From the NCBI GenBank assembly GCA_023392285.1, contig JAEVZK010000124.1, forward strand, positions 1 through 5,478: a DNA stretch of 5,478 bases, read 5' to 3'. This document shows, piece by piece, positions 1-4,888 of this stretch. This DNA is from Armatimonadota bacterium. GTDB lineage: Bacteria; Armatimonadota; Fimbriimonadia; Fimbriimonadales; Fimbriimonadaceae. Position numbers and translations under genes: made by a program. The notes under the pieces are model-generated. The model searched no databases and was not told the origin of the DNA. It was given only the letters and a program-made list of their open reading frames with translations. Each line of letters begins with the position of its first letter. Within the stretch, counting starts at the first letter, position 1.

Positions 1-386
1 TTCGCAAGGGAGATATCTCTGCTCCTATCGTGATTGGTCGCGACCATCTCGACTGCGGCTCGGTTGCCTCACCCTATCGCGAAACCGAAGGCATGGCAGA
101 CGGATCCGATGCGATCGCCGATTGGCCGCTGTTGAACGCGCTCGTGAATACAGCGGGGGGTGCATCTTGGGTTTCGATTCACAACGGTGGCGGGGTTGGT
201 ATCGGCTACTCGCAACACGCGGGCATGGTGATCGTAGCTGATGGGTCTGCAGAGGCAGATCGGCGTCTTGAGCGGGTCTTAACGAGCGATCCGGGCATGG
301 GAGTTCTGCGCCACGCCGATGCGGGCTATGAAGAAGCTGAGCAGTTTGCCAGAAGCAATGATATCGACATTCCGATGTCTCACTAG
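1..386 (+). CDS. hutU: Urocanate hydratase (urocanase), C-terminal part
   Basis: Second enzyme of histidine degradation: it hydrates urocanate to 4-imidazolone-5-propanoate with a tightly bound NAD+, in the cytoplasm. The 5' end is outside the window; the reading frame enters at base 3 and gives 127 residues, about the last quarter of a roughly 550-residue family. Landmarks read directly: VIGRDHLD followed by CGSVASPYRETEGM, then DGSDAIADWPLLNAL, SWVSIHNGGGVGIGYSQHAGMV, and RVLTSDPGMGVLRHADAGYE near the end. These are the glycine-rich, cofactor-proximal and C-terminal blocks typical of urocanases, and I see no frameshift. The canonical HHGGG-type stretch reads HNGGG here. The TAG stop shares the CTAG palindrome with the stop of the opposing gene. 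The same pathway resumes on this strand at hutG-hutI. Identification is secure; only the missing N-terminus limits it. Confidence 0.97.
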   Translation, partial: RKGDISAPIVIGRDHLDCGSVASPYRETEGMADGSDAIADWPLLNALVNTAGGASWVSIHNGGGVGIGYSQHAGMVIVADGSAEADRRLERVLTSDPGMGVLRHADAGYEEAEQFARSNDIDIPMSH

Positions 387-979
387 CGCATGAACAAGTA
401 GGTTAAACCGGCTCCCACCAAGAGGGAGCCAGCGGCAATCGCCAGCCGCGGAAGGACCGGTTGGGCCGAAGTCGGAGCGGCCTTAGCGCCGACGGGAGGC
501 TGCTTCAGCTCGTGGAGCATGAAGTATTTGGTCTTTCCCATTGCTTTGACTCGTACCATCTTCTTTTCGGGAACATACTCGTCGACCGAGCCGAGGGTCC
601 ACCAAGAATCGGTCCAAGGAACCATCACTTGGTCGCCGGGAAGTCCCAGGAAGGGGGTCACGGCGGATCGGGGGACCTTCAAGGTCGCTCCACTCGTGAA
701 TTTCACAAGCACCCCGTCGCTCTCTACGCTGATGACATTCGCCGGGTATCCCTCACCGGACGGGACGCGGGCAAATACGAAGTCATCAGCTTTTAGGGGC
801 TGCTCGACGTAGCCTAATCTCTCGCGTAGAGCCTGTAAGACAGATTCGCGCTTGATTCCAGCCTCGTCAGCAGAACGAAGAAGATTGTCGTATTCTGGAT
901 TTTCCTCGACGGACAAGCTCTGGCTGGCGTCAATTTCTGTCGCCCGATTCAAAATTTCCTTTATCGCCGCTTCGTCCAT
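383..979 (-). CDS. Hypothetical tail-anchored membrane protein with two SH3/Tudor-like repeats
   Basis: I do not recognise a named family. The 198-residue product has three visible parts. Residues 1-58 look helical and contain an 'EILNRATEID ... ADEAGIKRESVLQALRERLG' pattern, like the short helical modules that precede many bacterial membrane or regulatory proteins. Residues 63-110 and 114-160 each look like a small beta-barrel, starting with DDFVFARV and GDQVMVPW, and carrying an aromatic/glycine-rich turn, a hydrophobic strand pair and a KVPRSAV or MLHELKQP end, as in Tudor/agenet/SH3-like repeats. A Pro/Ala linker (161-177) leads to a hydrophobic segment (about 178-197) ending in Arg, with no N-terminal signal, so a C-tail anchor with a cytoplasmic body is inferred. 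Start: ATG with AGGGCGGG upstream. It lies against the hut genes, convergent with hutU and divergent from hutG. Function unknown; domain reading is by eye. Confidence 0.8.
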   Translation of the reverse strand: MDEAAIKEILNRATEIDASQSLSVEENPEYDNLLRSADEAGIKRESVLQALRERLGYVEQPLKADDFVFARVPSGEGYPANVISVESDGVLVKFTSGATLKVPRSAVTPFLGLPGDQVMVPWTDSWWTLGSVDEYVPEKKMVRVKAMGKTKYFMLHELKQPPVGAKAAPTSAQPVLPRLAIAAGSLLVGAGLTYLFMR

Positions 980-988
980 TCCCGCCCT

Positions 989-996
989 ATTCTATC
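989..996 (-). promoter_or_regulatory. Possible -10 box for the 383-979 gene
   Basis: On the minus strand this reads GATAGAAT, ending 9 bases before the ATG of the membrane-protein gene. The TAGAAT core resembles a bacterial -10 element (TANNNT) and would place transcription start within a few bases of the ATG, giving a very short or absent leader. I see no convincing -35 box. It is the mirror image of the box in front of hutG. Pattern match only. Confidence 0.4.
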
Positions 997-1035
997 GTTT
1001 CGCCGCGGTCGCTGGGCGAGAAAGCGGGCCTCGGC

Positions 1036-1043
1036 TATAGAAT
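1036..1043 (+). promoter_or_regulatory. Possible -10 box for hutG-hutI, leaderless arrangement
   Basis: TATAGAAT lies 6 bases before the GTG start of hutG. A -10 element here predicts transcription beginning at or next to the GTG, which agrees with the lack of a Shine-Dalgarno sequence ahead of that start. No good -35 hexamer is visible about 17 bases upstream. ATAGAAT (1037-1043) is an exact inverted copy of ATTCTAT (989-995), so this may instead be, or also be, part of an operator controlling both directions. Confidence 0.4.
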
Positions 1044-1049
1044 GAAGAC

Positions 1050-1967
1050 GTGCAGACGAGTGATCCGAATTGGCCCCGGGCAAGCGCTTGGCTGGCGGGC
1101 GAACACCTGCCGGAAACTGACGGGCTGATCGCAGTTTTGGGCGCTCCGCTTAACCATTCCATCACGCCGGGCGGATGCGACAAGGCACCAGCCGCGGTGC
1201 GTCGGTGTCTCGAACGGCTCTCAACCTACAGTTTTGACCTCGACTTAGATGTGCGCCGACTGGAAATGCGCGATGCCGGAGATCTGGCCATCCAGGCTTC
1301 GAAGCCAGAAGAGGCGCTGGAGCCGATCGTTTCGCACCTTTCCTCTCTCTTGCACGAGGCCGACGCAGTGGTGCTCCTGGGCGGAGATAATGGAATCACG
1401 CGCCCGGGATGCCATGGGCTCGATCTTCCGCTGGAGAACATCGGATTGATCACGCTCGACGCGCACTTGGATTTGCGCGATCTCGATGGAGGACTTCACA
1501 ACGGCAATCCGGTGCGCCAACTCTTGCAGGACGGCTTGCCAGGCAATCAAATCATTCAGATCGGAATTCAATCTTTCGCCAATTCGCGACCCTATGCGGA
1601 GGTAGCGAGATCGGCTGGCATATCCGTAGTCCATTCAGAGTTGGTTCACAAGCACGGATTATCGAAGATTCTTACTGATTCACTGGCGGATCTGAGTTCG
1701 CGGGTGGAGGCGATTTACGTCGACCTCGATCTCGATGTGATGGATCGCTGCTTCGCACCAGCTACGCCAGGATCACGGCCGGGAGGGGTTGCACCTTGGC
1801 AGCTACGTCAAGCTGCTCGATTGTGCGGCCTTAGCCCCAAGGTTCGGGTGATGGATTTGGTTGAGATCGATCCGGACAGGGACATCGCGGAGGCAACCTC
1901 TTTCGCAGCAGCAGAGTGCCTCTTGTCTTTCGCCTCCGGAGTGCTGGCGAGGAAGCTGACCGCGTGA
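1050..1967 (+). CDS. hutG: Formimidoylglutamase (arginase/ureohydrolase fold)
   Basis: Likely hydrolyses N-formimino-L-glutamate to L-glutamate and formamide, the last step of the hut pathway, in the cytoplasm with two Mn2+. The 305-residue length is normal for ureohydrolases. Visible motifs: GGDNGIT (111-117), TLDAHLDLRD (135-144), HNGNPVR (150-156) and DLDLDVMDRCFAPATPGSRPGG (225-246). Expected metal ligands are Asp137, His139, Asp141, Asp227 and Asp229. The first ligand, His in arginase (GGDH), is Asn114 here; I recall GGDN in a clade of hut-linked arginase-family proteins, so this looks like a subfamily trait rather than inactivation. Start is GTG; the upstream ATG at 1042 is in another frame and no Shine-Dalgarno sequence is present. 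It overlaps hutI by GTGA. Agmatinase or another ureohydrolase is the alternative, but the position between hutU and hutI favours HutG. Confidence 0.85.
   Translation: MQTSDPNWPRASAWLAGEHLPETDGLIAVLGAPLNHSITPGGCDKAPAAVRRCLERLSTYSFDLDLDVRRLEMRDAGDLAIQASKPEEALEPIVSHLSSLLHEADAVVLLGGDNGITRPGCHGLDLPLENIGLITLDAHLDLRDLDGGLHNGNPVRQLLQDGLPGNQIIQIGIQSFANSRPYAEVARSAGISVVHSELVHKHGLSKILTDSLADLSSRVEAIYVDLDLDVMDRCFAPATPGSRPGGVAPWQLRQAARLCGLSPKVRVMDLVEIDPDRDIAEATSFAAAECLLSFASGVLARKLTA
1949..1955 (+). promoter_or_regulatory. Shine-Dalgarno sequence setting the hutI start
   Basis: GAGGAAG inside the 3' end of hutG lies 8 bases before the GTG at 1964. It supports that GTG as the hutI start over the in-frame ATG 16 codons upstream (1916), which has no comparable site and would place residues unlike HutI at the N-terminus. 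Confidence 0.65.
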
Positions 1968-3187
1968 AAGTTGTTCTGAACTGCACACTGGTCACTTGCG
2001 CCGGTCCAGCGCGACCGCGAATCGGGCCAGAAATGGCGGAGGTTTATGCCTTTGAGGATGCCGCCATGCTGATCGATGGTGGGCGAATCACCGAAGTGAA
2101 CTTTCGCAAAGACTTGGCGATCCCGGCAGGGGCGGAAGTGATTGATTGCGAAGGGGGCGCTGTTCTCCCAGGGTTTGTGGACGCGCACTCCCATCCGGTC
2201 TATGGCGGAAACCGGGTCGATGAATTCGAAATGCGCGCTGGCGGTGCCACCTACGAGGAGATCGCGGCGGCGGGTGGTGGCATTCGCTCGACGGTGCGTA
2301 AGACGCGCGCGGCAACGGAAGAGGAGCTTTATCGGTCCGCAGCCCGACGGGTGAACTGGATGCTTTCTTGCGGAACCACCGCCTTCGAGGCGAAATCCGG
2401 GTACGGCCTAACCCTTGCGGACGAGGCCAAGATGCTCCGCGTCATCAAGAAGCTGGGGCAGGAAAGTGATCAAATTGTGATTCCCACCTTTTTGGGTGCC
2501 CATGCGGTGCCAGAAGGAAGCTCACCCGAGGACTACGAGCGCGAACTCATCGAGCACATGCTTCCAGGGATCGTCGAAGCAGGCTTGGCCGAGTTTGCCG
2601 ACATCTTCTGCGAGCCCGGCTATTTCAACATTGAGATGAGTCGCCGCATTATGACTCGGGCTAAGAGCCTGGGTCTGGACATACGGATGCATGTAGACCA
2701 GCTCACCAATAGCGGCGGCGCTAAGCTGGCGGCAGAGCTTGGCGCGGTAACGGCGGACCACTTGGAGCAAACCGACATGGACGGAATCGCAGCCCTCAAG
2801 GAGGCAGGGACGATTCCGGTACTCCTGCCGGGATCGGTTTATGGGTTAGGTTTAAAGAAGTATCCCGATGCCCGGAGGATGATCGATGAAGGATTGCCGG
2901 TCGTTCTCGCGACCGATTTCAATCCAGGCTCGTCACCTTCCCCAAGCATCCCGATGATGATGAGCTTGGCTTGTACCCACATGCGCATGACTCCTGCGGA
3001 GGCGCTTATAGCCTCGACGGCGAATGCCGCTCACAGCCTCAATCGAGGTGGTTACTGCGGGTCGCTGGAACCTGGAAAGCGTGCAGATTTCACGCTGTGG
3101 GAAAGCCATGACTATCGTGAAATTGCCTACTATTTTGGCTTTCAACAACCTGTACGAGTGTTTGTGGCTGGAGAACGCAGGTTGTAA
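1964..3187 (+). CDS. hutI: Imidazolonepropionase
   Basis: Amidohydrolase-superfamily enzyme that hydrolyses the ring C-N bond of 4-imidazolone-5-propanoate to give N-formimino-L-glutamate, the substrate of HutG. With the GTG start the protein is 407 residues, the usual HutI length, and begins MKVVLNCTLVTC. Visible landmarks: GFVDAHSHPVYGGNR (70-84), Tyr97 and the GGGIRSTV block (104-111), GTTAFEAKSGYGL (136-148), LGAHAVP (176-182), MHVDQ (241-245), ADHLE (263-267) and ATDFNPGSS (315-323). Predicted metal ligands are His75, His77, His242 and Asp317; the spacing follows the pattern I recall for Bacillus subtilis HutI. The GTG overlaps the hutG TGA stop (GTGA), so translational coupling is likely. 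A longer start at 1916 is possible on paper but not supported. No strong intrinsic terminator follows. Confidence 0.96.
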   Translation: MKVVLNCTLVTCAGPARPRIGPEMAEVYAFEDAAMLIDGGRITEVNFRKDLAIPAGAEVIDCEGGAVLPGFVDAHSHPVYGGNRVDEFEMRAGGATYEEIAAAGGGIRSTVRKTRAATEEELYRSAARRVNWMLSCGTTAFEAKSGYGLTLADEAKMLRVIKKLGQESDQIVIPTFLGAHAVPEGSSPEDYERELIEHMLPGIVEAGLAEFADIFCEPGYFNIEMSRRIMTRAKSLGLDIRMHVDQLTNSGGAKLAAELGAVTADHLEQTDMDGIAALKEAGTIPVLLPGSVYGLGLKKYPDARRMIDEGLPVVLATDFNPGSSPSPSIPMMMSLACTHMRMTPAEALIASTANAAHSLNRGGYCGSLEPGKRADFTLWESHDYREIAYYFGFQQPVRVFVAGERRL

Positions 3188-3289
3188 GCCCGTCGATATT
3201 CACCGCACCGGGAGCAGTTCTGCGAAAGATATCCACCATTTTGGGGAAGGAACTGTGGAAAAATTGCGGATTCCCCGCTGAAAAAGTGA

Positions 3290-3299
3290 GAAGTACTTC
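3290..3299. repeat. Perfect palindrome GAAGTACTTC, possible operator
   Basis: A 10-bp self-complementary site lies about 50 bp before the zinc-ribbon gene, overlapping the weak -35-like TTCACA. Placement and symmetry suit a dimeric regulator, but a single short palindrome can arise by chance and no regulator gene is nearby. Confidence 0.3.
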
Positions 3300-3339
3300 A
3301 CATTTGTAAAGCATCTCTGTAATCTTGCCGATGGATTTA

Positions 3340-3344
3340 GGGGT
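3340..3344 (+). promoter_or_regulatory. Shine-Dalgarno-like GGGGT before a TTG start
   Basis: The purine-rich GGGG core at 3340-3343 lies 6 bases ahead of the TTG at 3350. An in-frame TAA sits directly before that TTG (3347-3349), so no longer start is possible, and there is no ATG in the frame before the first cysteine pair. Confidence 0.45.
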
Positions 3345-3349
3345 AGTAA

Positions 3350-3532
3350 TTGATTCGAATATCCGAGACTAGGTGTCCGACCTGCGGCTCATCGATCCGT
3401 GAAGAGAGCTTTCACTTGCGATGTGAGCGCTGCGGGATCGTCGAATACTCCTTCCAAGGGCTGGAAAGCGCCATCGACGATTCAAAGATCAAAGAAGCAG
3501 TTGACCTTTTCCAGTTAGCACCTTCTAAATAG
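3350..3532 (+). CDS. Small four-cysteine zinc-ribbon protein
   Basis: A 60-residue protein with two CxxC knuckles: CPTC (Cys9, Cys12) and CERC (Cys25, Cys28), each followed by Gly, separated by 12 residues that include SFHLR. This is a rubredoxin-like zinc-ribbon pattern that should bind one structural Zn2+. Residues 36-60 are polar and acidic (ESAIDDSKIKEAVDLFQL) and probably form one helix. No signal peptide or membrane segment is present, so it is likely cytoplasmic. The TTG start is forced by the TAA immediately upstream. Its partner is unknown; such ribbons bind nucleic acid or protein, or act as small scaffolds, and nothing here decides between these. The amidase begins 31 bp downstream on the same strand, so one transcript is plausible. 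The cysteine pattern makes a chance reading frame unlikely. Confidence 0.72.
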   Translation: MIRISETRCPTCGSSIREESFHLRCERCGIVEYSFQGLESAIDDSKIKEAVDLFQLAPSK

Positions 3533-3533
3533 C

Positions 3534-3550
3534 GGAAGCCAATCGCTTCC
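3534..3550 (+). other. Short hairpin just before the amidase Shine-Dalgarno
   Basis: GGAAGC (3534-3539) and GCTTCC (3545-3550) form a perfect 6-bp stem with a 5-base loop CAATC. It starts one base after the zinc-ribbon stop and ends three bases before the GGAGG of the amidase. It could be a weak attenuator, an RNA-processing signal or a stem affecting ribosome access. Only three T residues follow, so it is a poor terminator. Confidence 0.4.
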
Positions 3551-3553
3551 TTT

Positions 3554-3558
3554 GGAGG
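3554..3558 (+). promoter_or_regulatory. Shine-Dalgarno GGAGG setting the amidase start
   Basis: GGAGG lies 5 bases ahead of the TTG at 3564. The alternative in-frame TTG at 3552 overlaps this site itself and has no ribosome site of its own, so 3564 is chosen, giving MQIKLLSPW as the N-terminus. Confidence 0.75.
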
Positions 3559-3563
3559 TTTCT

Positions 3564-4055
3564 TTGCAGATCAAGTTGCTCTCTCCTTGGCTCAACCACC
3601 GCGCGCGCAAGCCCGGCACGGTGATCGATACCATTCTTCTTCATGCCACTGCGGGCTCCACGCTTTCGGGAGCGGTGGAAACTCTCAAAGAGCGTGAACT
3701 CAGCTATCACTATCTCATCGAAAAGGATGGCACGGTCACAAAATGTGTTCCTTACCTCTCTTGCGCCTATCATGCTGGAAAGTCGGTGGGGCCACAGGGT
3801 TCTGGAGTCAATGAATATTCGGTGGGGATCTCGTTCGTCAATATGAACGATGGGAAAGATCCTTACACGGCAGAGCAAACCGCAAGCGCTCTTGCCCTCA
3901 TCGACACTCTGAAAGCGATATTGCCGCTGCGATGGCTGACCACTCACTATTGGGTTTCTCCAGGGCGCAAAAATGACCCGCTAAAGTATCCGGTTTCTTC
4001 TCTTTCGGATGCCTGCCAATTGACTCTGTGGAAGCCGAGAGCCACCAAGACTTAG
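3564..4055 (+). CDS. N-acetylmuramoyl-L-alanine amidase (amidase_2 family)
   Basis: Zinc amidase that cleaves the bond between N-acetylmuramic acid and L-Ala of peptidoglycan or its fragments. The 163 residues span one amidase_2 (AmpD/T7-lysozyme/PGRP fold) domain. Visible sites: LLHATAG with His27, SYHYLIEKDGTV with Tyr48, YHAGKS (69-74), NEYSVGISFVN (83-93) and THYWVSPGRKNDP with His128, Lys136 and Asp138. The spacing of His128, Lys136 and Asp138 (+8, +10) matches AmpD His154, Lys162 and Asp164. The Glu of the AmpD 'IGIE' strand is Ser90, so the catalytic set looks closer to T7 lysozyme (Tyr plus Lys), with an AmpD-type Asp as third Zn ligand. No signal peptide or wall-binding domain is present, so it is probably cytoplasmic, in wall recycling, or released by lysis; a phage origin cannot be excluded. 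Substrate specificity is not determined. Confidence 0.9.
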   Translation: MQIKLLSPWLNHRARKPGTVIDTILLHATAGSTLSGAVETLKERELSYHYLIEKDGTVTKCVPYLSCAYHAGKSVGPQGSGVNEYSVGISFVNMNDGKDPYTAEQTASALALIDTLKAILPLRWLTTHYWVSPGRKNDPLKYPVSSLSDACQLTLWKPRATKT

Positions 4056-4074
4056 CAAATATTCTGAACGTATT

Positions 4075-4097
4075 TCAAGATAATTTCCGTCAAGATA
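4075..4097 (+). repeat. Direct repeat TCAAGATA upstream of the pseudopilin
   Basis: TCAAGATA occurs at 4075-4082 and 4090-4097, with starts 15 bases apart, in the 60-bp AT-rich gap before the pseudopilin ATG. GATAAT (4079-4084) within the first copy could serve as a -10 box. Two 8-mers may be chance; a regulator site is only a possibility. Confidence 0.25.
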
Positions 4098-4115
4098 GGA
4101 TTGTAGGACTTATCC

Positions 4116-4868
4116 ATGTATAGGAAATCTTCGAAAGGCTTTACGCTCATTGAACTTCTCGTCGTCATCGCGATCATCGCAATTCTTGCGGCCATCCTTT
4201 TCCCGGTGTTCGCCCAGGCTAAGGCAGCGGCCAAGAAAACGGCTTGTCTCGCCAATACCAAGCAGATTGGAATCGGACTCTATCTCTACCTTCAAGATTC
4301 AGATGATTCGCTGCCGATGGCAAACTACCCGGGTTGGACGACTGGCCAGCCGACCACCGTCTTTGCCTTCCACAATGGCGCTGGCGTCTCTGAATTGGCT
4401 TGGGCCGACCTGCTTCTGCCGTACACAAAGAATCAGCAGATTTTTAAGTGCCCGGACGACGAGACGAGTGTTCACAATACGAGCGGACAAACAATTCCTG
4501 GCAAGAAGCTCAGCTACGCACTGAACTACTACTTCTACAAAAAGCCTGGTGGAATCTCGAACTTTGCGATCACGGGCGGAAACATGTCCGAGATGACGGC
4601 TCCGGCGAGCAAGATCTTCGTCGCTGAGACCGGAGTCAATCCGACTACTGGCGCTCAAGCGGAAATCGTTCGACCTGATCGCTTCTGGGGCTTCATTCGC
4701 CACAGCGATGGTGCGAACTATGTGATGGCGGACACCCACGCCAAATACCATGCGATGCCGAAGTATTGGAACCCGGCAGTCGAGAACATCAATTGGCAGC
4801 CAGACACTGCGCCGACCGATCGCTGCCCGCAGTGGTTCCCATGGGTCGAGGGCGAAGAGAAATGGTAA
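4116..4868 (+). CDS. Pseudopilin-like protein with prepilin N-terminal methylation motif
   Basis: A 250-residue class III-signal prepilin. The short basic leader MYRKSSKG is predicted to be cut by prepilin peptidase after Gly8, leaving Phe9 to be methylated; Glu13 is the +5 glutamate. Residues 9-33 are the hydrophobic helix that anchors it in the inner membrane before assembly. Then come a KTACLANTKQ segment (41-50), YLQDSDDSLP (58-67, usually QDYDE.YP), IFKCPDD (109-115) and the C-terminal RHSDGANYVMADTHAKYH block (195-212), ending in an aromatic-rich tail (CPQWFPWVEGEEKW). This layout fits the DUF1559-like pseudopilins numerous in Planctomycetes, Verrucomicrobia and Armatimonadota; the AAILFPVFAQAK stretch points to the last. 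AGGA at 4105-4108, 7 bases before the ATG, supports the start. Exact role (secretion pseudopilus, pilus or surface protein) is unknown. A paralogue converges from the right. Confidence 0.92.
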   Translation: MYRKSSKGFTLIELLVVIAIIAILAAILFPVFAQAKAAAKKTACLANTKQIGIGLYLYLQDSDDSLPMANYPGWTTGQPTTVFAFHNGAGVSELAWADLLLPYTKNQQIFKCPDDETSVHNTSGQTIPGKKLSYALNYYFYKKPGGISNFAITGGNMSEMTAPASKIFVAETGVNPTTGAQAEIVRPDRFWGFIRHSDGANYVMADTHAKYHAMPKYWNPAVENINWQPDTAPTDRCPQWFPWVEGEEKW

Positions 4869-4888
4869 CCGCTTAAGGCTGGTTGACC
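4864..4888. terminator. Stem-loop over both convergent pseudopilin stops
   Basis: GGTAACCGC (4864-4872) can pair with GCTGGTTGACC (4878-4888), giving 9 base pairs with two single-base bulges around the loop TTAAG. The hairpin covers the TAA of the left gene (4866-4868) and the TAA of the right gene on the other strand. Position suits a shared two-way terminator, but there is no T-tract on either side, so it may only mark transcript ends or act with Rho. Confidence 0.35.

Larger units (their letters stand above)
3188..3349. other. Intergenic region with inverted repeats after hutI
   Basis: This 162-bp AT-richer gap holds no convincing gene. It contains GGGGAA (3243-3248) matched by TTCCCC (3271-3276) across a 22-base loop, and a perfect 10-bp palindrome GAAGTACTTC (3290-3299). 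A weak promoter for the next gene can be drawn as TTCACA (3297-3302) and TGTAAT (3318-3323), but the 15-base spacer is short. No T-run follows either hairpin, so termination of the hut transcript here is uncertain. Confidence 0.5.

Noticed and set aside
461..812. Overlapping plus-strand open frames opposite the membrane-protein gene
   Set aside because: Both are antisense shadows of a gene with coherent domain structure on the other strand; neither shows recognisable motifs.
1245..1634. 129-codon minus-strand open frame inside hutG
   Set aside because: hutG carries all ureohydrolase motifs on the plus strand; the antisense frame has no recognisable content.
1916..1963. Extended hutI start at ATG 1916
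   Set aside because: It would add 16 residues unlike HutI N-termini and overlap hutG further, while GAGGAAG at 1949-1955 points to the GTG at 1964.
3188..3212. GCCCG...CGGG inverted match directly after hutI
   Set aside because: The stem is only 4-5 bp with a loop of about 15 bases and no T-tract follows, so I did not call a terminator.
3254..3262. DnaA-box-like TTTTCCACA on the minus strand
   Set aside because: It fits the relaxed TTWTNCACA consensus, but the only neighbour (3229-3237, ATATCCACC) is a poor match; no box cluster, AT-rich unwinding region, dnaA or parAB is nearby.
3331..3372. 13-codon ATG frame (MDLGVVIDSNIRD) overlapping the zinc-ribbon start
   Set aside because: Too short to support as a gene and lacking its own clear ribosome site; most likely chance.
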